Under the pieces are notes generated by a model. It made no database searches, had not been told where the DNA came from, and was given only the letters and a program-made list of their open reading frames with translations. The translations under genes and the position numbers were made by a program. Shown one piece after another: positions 1 to 9,693 of a stretch of DNA of 64,000 nt; within the stretch, counting starts at the first letter, position 1; every line of letters starts with the position of its first letter. Origin of the DNA: Magnolia sinica (Eukaryota; Streptophyta; Magnoliopsida; Magnoliales; Magnoliaceae); contig NC_080583.1 in the NCBI RefSeq assembly GCF_029962835.1, positions 65,829,158-65,893,157 of the forward strand, in the 5' to 3' direction.

Positions 1-137
1 TTTCCACAATTTTTTTTTTTTGAAAGATTACATTTTCCACAAATATCAGCATTTTGTTTTTTTACTGGAGAAAGTTCAAGGAGGATTTCATGTAAACTGT
101 TTATTAGAGATATATCGGGGTTGATATTCTTAGGCAT

Positions 138-145
138 TATAAAAA
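138..145 (+). promoter_or_regulatory. TATA box of the MADS-box gene
   Basis: TATAAAAA lies 570 bases upstream of the MADS start codon, in the context CATTATAAAAACCC, which fits a plant TATA box. Transcription would begin near 165-175. The position is inferred from motif and distance only. Confidence 0.5.
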
Positions 146-708
146 CCCAATCAACCATCAGCTTCATTTTCTTTCTTTTCTGAGTCATATGATTTTCACC
201 TTTAAATCTTCCAGAGCAGGAAATTTTAGATGCTTTTTTAGTGTTCTGTTGATCTTAATCAAGATGTCAAATTTCAAATATCTCTTCTGCTTTCAATGGG
301 TCTTTCTTTGTTTCTTGAATGCAATTTCTTTTAAAATCTTTTACCTGTTTTTTTCCCTTTCTTTTGACTGAACAATCAGAATCAAGTATTCTGTACAAGC
401 ATGCTTTGTTTCTAACCCAAGGATTCAGATTCGTTTCAGAATCCAATCTAGTTTTAAGTTTGATTTTAGTTCATTTGCTTGGTTTTTTTTTTTCTTAATT
501 CATGAATTTGAGTTGTTGCAGCTTTTTTTTTTCTATATCATTCCTGTTCAAGTAATCCATCATCATCATCTCGCTCCCTCTAATCCATCTTTGTTACTCA
601 GATCTTTTCACAGTCATTATTGTAAATTCTAATTACCAATTCTATGAATATTGCTGGTTCTTTATATTCCAATCTTCTCTGACTCAATTGAGGTCTTTTG
701 ATCAGGAC
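146..708 (+). other. Long T-rich leader of the MADS-box gene, possibly with a 5' UTR intron
   Basis: About 560 T-rich bases separate the TATA box from the start codon. GAGTTGTTGCAG followed by a T-run (about 512-523) looks like a splice acceptor, so part of this leader may be an intron. Bases about 250-415 resemble both units of the tandem duplication at 4797-5295: the shared order is a CTTAATC block, a stretch rich in TTTC, then an AATCA-AATC...GTATT block and a GCATGC/GTGCC block. No convincing coding frame is seen. Confidence 0.4.
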
Positions 709-1836
709 ATGGGCCACAACAAACTCCCGCTAAAAGTGATCCGATGCGACAAGCATAGGAAAAGCGCCTTCTCAAAGCGGATCAAGGGGTTGAAGAAGAA
801 GGCAGCAGAGCTCGCCACCTTGTGCGGAATTGATGTGTGCATGGTCTGTTGCGATCCCAATGGTGACCTGCTCGAGACGTGGCCAGGGAGCCGGTCTGAG
901 GTCCTCCCCATCATTGAACGGTACAAGAAGATCACAGAAACTGGAAGGAAAGGGAGCATCACTGATGTTTGCAGCGTGTTAGAGGATAAAATAAAGAAGT
1001 TGCAACGGGACCTTGATAGGCAGCGAGCAGAGAATAATAAGCTCATTCTGTACCCTTCGCAGGATCATCGACTGGATGGGATGTCGGAAGGATATTTGAG
1101 GGAGTTAGTAGGCCAGCTTGACATGAAATTGGAGAAGTTGAGAGAGAGAATTGAGATGGTGAAATCTAGTAGTGACGAGAGGAGGTTGAACATGCAAACG
1201 GAACAAGAGCTTGTGAAAGAAGATTGCAATGCACCTCTCCCTCTTTCCTATTGTACACCTATGCATCACCTCCACACGAGTTCTCAAGATCTAGGTTTTG
1301 ATTCTGACATGGTGCAAAATGAACAAGAGCATGTTGTAGAAGAAGATTGTAATGCACCTCCCCATCTCTTCCATCTTTCACCTTTTTATAACCTCCAAAA
1401 AAATTCTCAAAATCTTGGTTTTGATTCTGACATGGTGCAAAATGAACAAGAGCATGTTGTAGTGGATGATTGCGGTGCACCTCTCCCTGTCTCGTATCAT
1501 ACACCTTTGTATCACCTCCACATGGATTCTCCAAATATTGGTTTTAATTCTAACATGGGTTCAGAAATGCCCATGCTCAATGGCAATATTATGAGTGGAA
1601 ATTCATATGATTGGATGATTGGTTTTCAAGATTTCGAGACAAATGAGTGTGGAATTGAGATACTTCTCCCAACTTCAAACGAGTTGGAGTACGCAGGATT
1701 TCCTCTATTGGGTTTGGAGCCACAAGATTCAGTAGGACTTCTGAATATCGAGCAAATGGAGTATGAAAATGATACAAGTTTTCAAATTCCGAAGAGTGTA
1801 TTGGGATCATGGAATTCTTTGGCAAGCTTTCGGTGA
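709..1836 (+). CDS. Type I MADS-box transcription factor (M-beta/M-gamma-like)
   Basis: The frame encodes 375 residues with no intron, typical of type I MADS genes. The first in-frame ATG is at 709; the codon at 688 that would extend the frame is TTG, and MGHNKLPLKV matches the usual MGRKK-type MADS start. The MADS domain covers about residues 1-60, with K-R..GLKKKAAELATLCGID and a WPGS...I..YK stretch that plant type I proteins share. A coiled-coil-like, charged region follows (about 80-160). Residues 165-285 hold three tandem copies of a roughly 40-residue unit, each starting EQE(L/H)V and containing a D(C)xAP core and GF(D/N)S(D/N)M. Family knowledge: these nuclear DNA-binding factors often act in female gametophyte or endosperm. 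The M-beta versus M-gamma class is not resolved here. No inactivating change is visible. Confidence 0.9.
   Translation: MGHNKLPLKVIRCDKHRKSAFSKRIKGLKKKAAELATLCGIDVCMVCCDPNGDLLETWPGSRSEVLPIIERYKKITETGRKGSITDVCSVLEDKIKKLQRDLDRQRAENNKLILYPSQDHRLDGMSEGYLRELVGQLDMKLEKLRERIEMVKSSSDERRLNMQTEQELVKEDCNAPLPLSYCTPMHHLHTSSQDLGFDSDMVQNEQEHVVEEDCNAPPHLFHLSPFYNLQKNSQNLGFDSDMVQNEQEHVVVDDCGAPLPVSYHTPLYHLHMDSPNIGFNSNMGSEMPMLNGNIMSGNSYDWMIGFQDFETNECGIEILLPTSNELEYAGFPLLGLEPQDSVGLLNIEQMEYENDTSFQIPKSVLGSWNSLASFR
1201..1563 (+). repeat. Three in-frame tandem repeats in the MADS C-terminal region
   Basis: Units start at 1201, 1321 and 1444, each with GAACAAGAGC, giving spacings of 120 and 123 bases, both multiples of three. 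All stay in frame. The units are diverged from one another but keep the same order of motifs, so the expansion is not very recent and the frame has been maintained. Confidence 0.9.
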
Positions 1837-2890
1837 AGGGAGTTTTGTGTTTTTACCTGGGTGATGTTGCATTTTAGGATATGAATTATAGGAGCAGCAA
1901 TTTTGTTTTGTGGGAACTACATTTTTTGGGACTTTGGTATATACCAGCAAACCCTTTATAATGTGGGGCATTTTGTAAATAGCAGAAAGGATATAGCAGA
2001 ATAGAATTGTAAATTGCGGAAAGGATATAGCACAACAGAATTGTAAATGTGATACAAGTTTTAATATTATGAATTTATTTATCGCTCTATGAAGTTTGCA
2101 ATTATCTAGCATTATCCCTGTATTTAAAGACTGATTTTTGTTGCCAAACTGGTGATTGTGAAAAGTTAAAAGCTTCAAAATATGCAGGGCACATTTGGAG
2201 GCAATGTGAATTGGATTGTAATGTTAGTCTGGTAGAGTGGAAACTGCCAAACTGGTTGTTTCCTTCTTCAGCATTCATATTCTGGACAAGGCAGGATTCA
2301 ATACCAACATTTCTGTCTTAAGCTTAACATGCAAACAGAGACATGGGGTCCACTTTTAATGGCATCCAATCCATCCATCATTTGCACCCCCATCCTGTTC
2401 TCCTCAACTAGCAAAAATCAGGTAGGCTGCACCAAGTAAAATCATGCATAAAACTCCTAAATTCATGTGTTGTGGTCCACCTGAGTTTTGGAATGTGCTG
2501 ATTTGTTGGTTACATTCATCCTGGTTGGATAGCATCTTCTGAATTAACTACGTGGAATATATAGAAGATAATGGTCCCCACATGCAATCTTGAAGGTTTT
2601 TAATGGTGGGTGTTCATGTCCCAACTGTTCCCTGTTGCATGGCTGACCTGAGTTTTGGATCGGCCTGATTTTTGGCACCAAGCAGAAAAATAGTGGGTGT
2701 AAATGATGGATAGTACGTCATCTTCCTATAGCGCAGTAACCTTTGCATCTTTTGGTAGTGGTAACAATGTAGTACGCAAATTGAGTCCTAAGACATACTC
2801 TGATCTGACTCATGACTTTGATTTCCCCCAATAAATGCTTGTGAAATTTAGTTAAAGTGCCTCATTCTGACATTATGGAGTGCTGCATAG
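1837..2890. other. MADS 3' flank and gene-free interval with diverged foldback-repeat sequence
   Basis: The first 250 bases are AT-rich 3' flank. A short sequence repeats at about 1975 and 2015 (GCGGAAAGGATATAGCA-like). From about 2335 to 2730 there are motifs of the foldback superfamily seen across the window (GGGGTCCAC, GTGGTCCACCTGAG, GAGTTTTGGATC). No gene is recognised. Confidence 0.5.
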
Positions 2891-3830
2891 GCGATCGATC
2901 CTACTCACAATGAAGAGGCTGTTATGGGAGGAAGGATGTCTGTAACAATGAATACAAATGCTGATGTTTGTGCTGTCCAGAAGGCTGGAGGAGAGGGTGT
3001 CATGCAAAGTTTAGTCATGCGGTGTTTGTGCGTTGCTTCCGTAAAAGTTGCTGATATAACAAGCAAAACTATAATGTTCTGTTTTCATGCACTTGGCCTG
3101 CTGCCCTGAAATTCCTATATAATGAGCATGGATGTTGATTTGACATGGTGAACTCCGTGAAAAGTTCTCTATTTGTTCAATCATGTGTGTTTTGGATTTC
3201 CTTAATTGTGTCCTTGTTGCTGGATAGTGATTAGCAAGTTGTATCAAACAATGATGCAGTGTTTGATTATATTCTCAAAACACTAGGGTACATAAATTCA
3301 GGAGTATAAGCAACCAATTATTTATTTTGTGTTAAGAAATATGAGTCAGTAAAAAATATGGAAATAGTAAGAACAATCATGCACACCAAAATTTAGTTTG
3401 CTTCAATAGATAATACTTGTTCCTATTGTTCTTATATCAAGGTCGATGGTTTCTGCAGTCATTACAAATGCATATCTTCCGGCCCTACCTTGATGATTAT
3501 TTCATTCTATTGTAAACCTGTGCAGGTAGAAACTTACAATACAGAAAGAGCACTGTGAAAGGTCAAGTGTCACTCGTCATTTATTGATGTAGATGCTGAT
3601 GGACTAGATACTAAAATGAGGGTGCCGGGAGAGCATATGTTACTAAAAAAAATGGTAGGTGAATTGTCGAGAAATCATGTGAAGAGATTACATGATGACC
3701 TAGATGACAGCCATAGTAGTGAGAGAAATGTTGTTGAAGTTGAAATTGGTTCATCACAACAAGGAGATATCAATGGAATGGCTGGAAGTGATTAAAATTT
3801 CAATGGCAGGCCTTCAAGTTGGCGTGTCCT
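2891..3830 (+). pseudogene. Decayed 3' part of an exosome core subunit gene, RRP45/CER7-like
   Basis: Two blocks match, from memory, the C-terminal RNase PH-fold half and tail of plant RRP45 (EXOSC9; CER7/RRP45B in Arabidopsis), a ring subunit of the RNA exosome. Block one (2891 to about 3068, after an AG acceptor) reads AIDPTHNEEAVMGGRM, then DVCAVQKAGGEGVMQS and MRCL. Block two starts at 3526 after TGTGCAG and reads VETYNTERAL, then KVKCHSSF, then LSRNHVKRL, and after 3795 NFNGRPSSW, in the same order as CER7 (AYNRER..KVKRH, SREHVERL, GGPSNW). In-frame stops lie at 3556-3558 (TGA where the family has Arg) and 3793-3795. The first block has no good splice donor, and exons for the N-terminal two thirds are missing. 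I read it as a broken genomic copy, not a processed one, since an intron-sized gap remains. Confidence 0.75.
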
Positions 3831-4796
3831 TATACTGCAGTTCTATTTAATTGTGATGGAACTAGTCTAGTTTTTGTTTCATCATGTGTTTTTGTCTTCT
3901 TCTTTTTTTTTGGTTGTTGTTGTTGGCTTTGTTTATGTTTAGTTTTATCTATATGTTAGAACTTCAAACTGTTTTTTTTTTTTTTTTTTTGTAGGATGAT
4001 CACATATGTTGGAACGTACGGTAATACCATGGGTTTGAGCTGTGTGTGGCCCAACGGGATATTTGAGTGACATGCAACCTGTCCATTGGATATTTCCCCT
4101 AATGTTAGACAGATATCCCAATCGAACTTGATTCATAACTCAGGCGAGCAAAACCGAAGGGAACAATGGCAGACATTGGGGAGAGAGACACTCTCCGTAG
4201 AAACTACCAAATGAAATATGGGGTCCATCATGTTGTTTATAAGTCATTGAAGCCATGCACCAGGTAACCCCCACTAGAAGGGGGAGGGGGGACAATATAT
4301 TGAAATTCAAGACGCTAAAAAATTCAGGTGGGCCACAACAAGTGAATATATAGGTTTTAGGTGTGTGATTCTACATTGCCTCTTCTAGTGTATCCCACCT
4401 GAGCTTTTCATAGGTATGATTTTTGGGATTTAAGATGCCCATAATGTGGCTTACCAGATGCATATTTTGGATTCTAGAAACATATCATAGGTGAATCCTA
4501 CCCAGCCCGAGCATTAAGCAAATCTAGGAAGCTCTCTTGCATCCGTGTCTATTCCTTGCTAAATTCTACGTGTCACTGAAAATTTTCATTCTTTGATTCC
4601 ATCATTAGAAATTCAAAAAGCTAAAATCCCGGAGATAGAAGAAAGATATTTGAATTTTTTTTTTTTCTGCTATTCCTTTGGAAGAGATTTTCAGTACCAT
4701 TCCCTCTCTCTGTAAGTTGTTTGGATCGATTCCTTCACAAGGTATTCTAAATCCAATCTAAGATAACTTCAACTTTTTCTCGATTTTATGATTTGG
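3831..4796. other. Gene-free interval with T-run and foldback-repeat remnant
   Basis: A 21-base T-run sits near 3971-3992. From about 4290 to 4500 motifs such as AGGTGGGCCACAACA and ATCCCACCTGAGC indicate another diverged member of the window-wide foldback superfamily. No coding frame or RNA gene is supported. Confidence 0.4.
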
Positions 4797-5295
4797 GGCT
4801 TTTAAAACCTCAAGACCATTGATTTCTAAAGCCCCATTAACCTTAATCACAATGCTGAATTTTAAAAATCCATTGTACTTTTGATTGGTTTCTTTCCTTT
4901 CCCTGAATTTAGTTTCTTTCTAATCTTCTCCACTTCATTATTATTATTATTATTATTTGCTTTTCCCTTTTTTTGCGACCGAAGAATCATAATCTGGTAT
5001 TGTCTACACAACCGTGCCTTTTTTCTAAGTTGACCATTGTTTAGTTTCAACAATATAATCTCTTTTTAATTGATTTGTGTTTATAAGGCTTTTCTATCCT
5101 CAAGACCATTGATTTCTAAAGCCCCATTGAAGCACGATGCTGAATTTTAAAAATCCGTTCTACTTTAAATTGGATCTTTGTTTTCTTTTTCCCCCTAAAT
5201 TCAGTTCGTTTTACCTTCTTCGCCTGTTTTGACCCTTTTTTTGCAATTGAAGAATCATAATCAGCTATTGTCCACAGGACCATGCCTTGTTTTTA
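4797..5295 (+). repeat. Tandem duplication of about 290 bp, related to the MADS leader
   Basis: Unit one (about 4797-5086) and unit two (about 5087-5295) both begin with GGCTTTT, then CTCAAGACCATTGATTTCTA and AAGCCCCATT, and both carry GAAGAATCATAATC followed by a TATTGTC block. The copies differ at many bases, so the event is old. The same block order occurs at about 250-415 in the MADS leader. No MADS coding sequence follows here. Confidence 0.75.
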
Positions 5296-5307
5296 AGAAA
5301 ATCATAG

Positions 5308-5460
5308 CACTACAAGAAATAGGTGAATTACTAGTGCATTTTTACCGGCGGCCAACATATATTGCCAGTTTAGATATGAATTACCGGTGGTTTCATGTGG
5401 CAGCCCCTAATGTAGGAAACAACCGCCCCTAAAAGTTTTTACCGACATTTTCTAGGATGA
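5308..5460 (+). mobile_element. One end of a CACTA (En/Spm) DNA transposon
   Basis: CACTACAAGAAAT is the canonical plant CACTA terminus. It is followed by short subterminal repeats TTACCGGCGG, ATTACCGGTGG and TTACCGAC, as expected for transposase-binding subterminal motifs. It interrupts the second unit of the upstream duplication. No matching opposite end (CTTGTAGTG) was found in the window, so this is one end of a truncated copy; its inner limit is a guess. Confidence 0.7.
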
Positions 5461-5789
5461 CCTTTAGTAAAAGATCCAAAAAACAAAACCCCCAAATCTC
5501 ATTTCTCGTTCACTCCTCTCGCAAACCGGAATGAGTTACTGGACATACCATATATGATTTTGGGGTAGGATGAGCTACTTTATCCAACTAACTTGGCTAT
5601 GCCGGGTTGCCCATGCCGAATTTGTGAGATTCCATCAAATCGACGGTGGAATTTCCTATTTATTTCCGTTTTTACTATTTTTAGTAAGTATTGGTTTGAT
5701 TGTAACTTTTCGTTCATTGGGCTTTGGGAGTTGTGTCCGACATGAAAAATGTTTAGAAAAATTAGGAGAATAACGTGGTTAAGCCACAT
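5461..5789. other. Unassigned sequence
   Basis: The stretch may be interior of the CACTA fragment or older filler. Small open frames on both strands have no recognisable product. Confidence 0.3.
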
Positions 5790-5936
5790 AGGACACTTAC
5801 TATAAATAGTAAATTTCTTGCTTTTTTCCTTGTGGATTCGAGAAGCCTTTGTAACGAGTCTAGAGAAGCTTCGTGGATTTGAAGTAGTTATAGTTGAGGA
5901 AGACGGTGATCGACCTCATCACGTTCATCCTTGAGT

Positions 5937-5938
<2 letters not shown>

Positions 5939-5983
<45 letters not shown>
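5939..5983 (+). repeat. (CT)n microsatellite
   Basis: An uninterrupted CT repeat of about 22 units. Confidence 0.98.
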
Positions 5984-5985
<2 letters not shown>

Positions 5986-6041
5986 ATGCTTGAAAGAAAA
6001 AAATCTGAGAAGTCCATATGGGGGTTGTTGTTTTTGGCTTT

Positions 6042-6045
<4 letters not shown>

Positions 6046-6077
<32 letters not shown>
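6046..6077. repeat. (TA)n microsatellite
   Basis: An uninterrupted TA repeat of about 16 units. Confidence 0.98.
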
Positions 6078-6082
<5 letters not shown>

Positions 6083-6290
6083 TGTGATGGATTGATTGCT
6101 TGATTGATCATTGGGATTTGCCCATGTAGGGTTTGCGTCACGTGTGCATTGCACGACCCACCTCGGACTACGTCAACGATAATAACTCACAAACTGGATA
6201 TCACATTGGGGCGTGCCATGCAACGTTGGAATCGTAACACTCGCACGGTCGTCAAGGTATAGATCTTAGGTAATTACGGTACTAATTTAG

Positions 6291-7687
6291 GGCCATGATT
6301 GGTGCCCATTCATCTAGTATGTTTGACACATGCAGACATTGAAATTTAAGTGTACAGCTAGCCTTAATGGCCAAAATTAACAAAGAGATGCTAATAATAA
6401 GGCATCTCTCATTCAACGAGATCTCCTTGATTGATATATAAGTAGGCTTTTATACCACATGCTAACCAAAATTGTAAAATAATGAATCATTATATGTATC
6501 ATTCATGGAGCTTTTAGGAACTTAAGCTGATTTTTACATACCTTAATGGGAAGCATTCTTATTGATGTTGATGATAATGTTGTACTTTGATATTCCACAC
6601 CTTCCACCATTTAAAATACCTGAGATTGTAATGACAGATTTTTTTTCTTTTAAAAAAAATAATAATTTTTTTTTGCATGTGTGGATCAAGACTTTATCTA
6701 TAAGAATTAGAGTTAAAAGTAGTTGAATCCATTGTAACTCCACACTATGAGAGTCCATGTGTCTCTGAAATATTGTGCACACATATTATTCCAAGCATAT
6801 CACCCCTTAATTCATATGAATTGATCAAAACTATTATAAGCCCACTAGCATGCTTAATCCAAAAAAAAAAAAAAAAAATCCAATTATCAGATCCAAACCA
6901 TTGGTCATGTGGGGCCCACCTAATAGAAGCCTTATATGCGATAGTTAAAAAAAAAAATGTCAAACAAATGACTTTGACGATGACCATTTTTGCAAATGAA
7001 TAATGACCATTAAGAGCCTATTCAGATGGTGAAAAAGACAAGAAAATCATAATAATTATTCACTATAGTTTCCCAGCTTACCTTGTAAGTTGTGTGTGAG
7101 AATTTAACTATGGAAAAAATAAGTATTACTTTGTGAAATCTATAGTTCACTTTACTATTCAAACAAGCTTTTGGGATTTATGGGAAATTATTGTTTGATA
7201 ATTATAACATTTTTTTTCTACAATTCAAACTATCCCTTGAAAAGAAAATGTTCAATGGCTTGGATTCAATGACTAATGTATTGGGATAATTTAATGAAAA
7301 TTTAGAACTGTTGATATTTTCAAAATATCGACAATAAGTACGCGTGTAGAAAATGACAAATGTTGTTCTCAGTATGGGAATTTTCCAGGAGACTTCACAA
7401 TTTGACATGACATTTTAGATTTTGATGTTTTTCTCACAATATTTTTGAAATATTTCATTGAAAACAAAATATTACAAATATATATTATAAATTTAAAAAT
7501 AACTTTAAAAATTTAGAATATGAGTAAGAATGAATTAATTTAAATTTGTAAATATTTATTTCACTAAAATTGCAAAAAAATAAAAAAATAATAAAAAATT
7601 AAGACTACTGAGATCCTAAAAATCCCATCGTTTGATGATTAATTCCGACATATATTGTGAGATTTTCAAAATCTAACTGTCATCGTG
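6291..7687. other. AT-rich gene-free interval
   Basis: A/T runs near 6640, 6860 and 6945 and very AT-rich sequence from 7420 to 7610. The block TCATGTGGGGCCCACCTAATAG near 6900 is a short trace of the foldback superfamily. No gene or RNA is supported. Confidence 0.5.
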
Positions 7688-7900
7688 ACTGGGGCTGTCA
7701 ATGGGTACTGGACCATGGGAACCCAATGGCCTTGACCCAATTTTAATGGGTCCCAATTTTAATGGGTCTAGTTCCCATTTATGTGACCCATTAAGAAACC
7801 AGATTGTGTTTAGGTCTCACCGGTTGGATTGGAATAGAAAGCAAGCCTAGTTGGGATTGGGTTGGGTCCATATGATAGACCCGGCTAAAATCATGCCTAG
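7688..7900. mobile_element. Probable non-autonomous hAT-like element
   Basis: The stretch opens with GGGGCTGTCAATGGGT, a start widely shared by short plant hAT-type elements, and then repeats GACCCA and AATGGGTC motifs in both orientations. The far end and an 8-bp target duplication were not identified. Confidence 0.4.
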
Positions 7901-8560
7901 TTAGTTCAACAAACTCCAATGCTCCTAGTTCTATTTGAAACTTAGACAATATAATCCATTATTCTAGACTGTTTAGAAGCTCCAAATGCATATTTCATGG
8001 ACTACCATGAAGACATCCCATTGATCTAACAAATTTAATAATTTAACAATGCCTTAAAAATAGACAGTGAAAATCATGTAACGAAAGTGGGTCCAAACAG
8101 CAATTTGATTCATACATTTGTTAGTGACCGTGATTGATTGCTTATGACTTTAAAGAATCACTTTTGTTAGGCAATTGGAACCATCCTATTCATGGTTGAA
8201 AAAAAGATGGCTCATAAAAAGGCAAACTAAGGATGATAGTAATTCATTTGATCAGTATAATTTATTTTTATTTTTTTCACGGTAGCCGAAGTAATGTGTT
8301 CTGAATTAAATGGACTGTCGAAATCAATTAATTGGACTACGTACCTTAGTGTCCAAATGCAAGTAGGAGCAATATAACTTATAATACTCTCAAGAGAACT
8401 TTTATTAGTTATTACATATTATTATAGTAAAATAAACAAGCTTTTTTAAGCCACGCATAATAAGAGCCCATTTAGTCACACATTGCGCATGTCCCGGCCG
8501 CATGTGCGGTCTAATATTTTATTCATGCGATCGCAATCATGTGATTGCTCTTATTTGCAT
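7901..8560. other. Gene-free interval
   Basis: AT-rich sequence without recognisable genes. A short CG-rich patch near 8480-8540 holds small palindromes (GCGATCGC, CATGTGCGG) with no assigned role. Confidence 0.4.
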
Positions 8561-8569
8561 TGGACCCAG

Positions 8570-8860
8570 CTCAAGACCTACATCTAAAGGCCTGATGGGT
8601 ACCGGACCTGTACCTGAACTTGAGCAAACATATTCGGGTCCAGGTCTTCGAGAGCTAGACCTGAGCTCAAAAGCTCCCAAACATGCTCCCGGTTAAGCCT
8701 GGAATGGGTACCACAGGATGCAACCTTAACCCGGTTAGGCCTGATACAGGTACCATTGATGCGACCTAAAATGAACTTAGACCTGGACCCAAAAAGGTCC
8801 CGGACATGCACCCCGTTAGGCCTGGTTCGGGTACAACCGATGCGACCTGAACCAGATCTG
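8570..8860. repeat. Degenerate repeats with GGTACC core, hAT-like debris
   Basis: Three related blocks, near 8694, 8736 and 8816, follow the pattern TTARGCCTGR...GGTAC then GATGCRACCT. GACCTG and CAGGTC motifs recur in both orientations. This resembles internal sequence of short hAT-like elements, but no defined ends are visible. Confidence 0.4.
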
Positions 8861-8896
8861 CTGATAGCACTATCAGTGGAGACAGTGGCCTGACCC

Positions 8897-9356
8897 AGGG
8901 GGTTACCGTGAGGCCCATCTTAATCTTTTCATTATGTATCCACACCGTCCATCCATTTTTTTTCATATTATTTTAAGGCATTGTAGAGAAAATGAAGTAG
9001 ATTCAATCATTAGGTGGACCATACCATAAGAAACAGAGATGATTGTCCATTTGGATCAAGCTGATATTTGTTTTTTTTTCCCTTCATACAGCCTTATGTG
9101 ACCTTATCAACAGATTGGATGGTTAATAAACAATATGGAAACATTAAGGTGTGCCGAATGAAGGCTTTAATGGTAGGAGGGTCAATCACAACTGTTTCTC
9201 ATGGCATGGTTCTCTTGATAATTGGATATACTTCATTTTTGGTATAATGCCCTAAATGGCTAGGAAAAACGGATGGACGGCGTGGATGCATAATACATAT
9301 ATCAAGGTAGGCCATAGAGTCTTGGGTGAGGCCGGGTCTCACCGAATCCGCTCTCC
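8897..9356. mobile_element. Foldback MITE just upstream of the ISD11 gene
   Basis: The left arm (CACACCGTCCATCCATTT, then AGGTGGACCATACCA) recurs inverted and in reverse order on the right (CATGGTTCTC..., then GGATGGACGGCGTGGATG). The right end ACCGAATCCGCTCTCC resembles the AATCCGCTTCC end of the array elements further right. The left end (GGTTACCGTGAGGCCC) is poorly preserved. The right end is about 70 bases before the ISD11 start codon. Confidence 0.6.
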
Positions 9357-9426
9357 TGTCAGTTACACGAATAAGGAGGAACTTGGAATTACCAATCGCC
9401 GGTCTCTTTCTCTCGCCTCCTCTTCA

Positions 9427-9693
9427 ATGGCGACTCCAGCGAGAGCAGAAATCCTATCGCTCTTCCGCTCTCTGCTGCGAACGGCTCGATCCTTCTCCAA
9501 CTACAACATCAGGGAGTACGCCAGGCGCAGAACCGCCGACGGTTTCCGCCAAAACCGCAATCTCTCCGGCCCTTCTTCAATCTCTTCCGTTTTCTCAGAC
9601 GGAAAGTCTCAGATCGAGGTCGCAAAGAGGCAGGCAATCGTCTATTCTCTCTATGCTCCCAAGGCGAAGAGCGTCATGGAAATCACAAGCTGA
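9427..9693 (+). CDS. ISD11: ISD11/LYRM4-like mitochondrial LYR-motif protein
   Basis: The frame gives 88 residues, the usual length of plant ISD11. It starts MATPARAEILSLFRSLLRTA; LFR is the LYR-type tripeptide. NYNIREYARRRTADGFR and VAKRQAIVYSLYAPKAKSVM are hallmarks of the family. Known role: ISD11 binds and stabilises the cysteine desulfurase NFS1 in the mitochondrial iron-sulfur cluster assembly complex, together with ACP. The in-frame sequence runs upstream to 9256, but the family start, the protein length and the switch to foldback-MITE sequence upstream favour the ATG at 9427. The gene has no intron in this copy and no visible defect. The leader and proximal promoter must lie in or next to the MITE end at 9356. 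Confidence 0.9.
   Translation: MATPARAEILSLFRSLLRTARSFSNYNIREYARRRTADGFRQNRNLSGPSSISSVFSDGKSQIEVAKRQAIVYSLYAPKAKSVMEITS

Larger units (their letters stand above)
5790..6290 (+). mobile_element. Probable remnant of a Ty3/gypsy LTR
   Basis: ACTATAAATAGTAAATTT near 5800 is followed by a leader-like CT-rich stretch. At about 6185-6250 a block AACTCACAAACTGGATATCA, then GGGGCGTGCCATGC and GGAATCGTAAC, resembles a similar block in the Tekay-like solo LTR near 15710-15770. Ends and target duplication are not visible, so this is an old, partial LTR at best. Confidence 0.35.

Noticed and set aside
189-371. Open frame of 60 codons in the MADS leader
   Set aside because: Phenylalanine- and leucine-rich translation of a T-rich leader; no family resemblance.
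688-708. Upstream extension of the MADS protein by seven residues
   Set aside because: The codon at 688 is TTG, and the conserved MADS start is the ATG at 709.
9256-9426. N-terminal extension of the ISD11 frame
   Set aside because: This part is foldback-MITE sequence, and ISD11 proteins start at the MATP... position.
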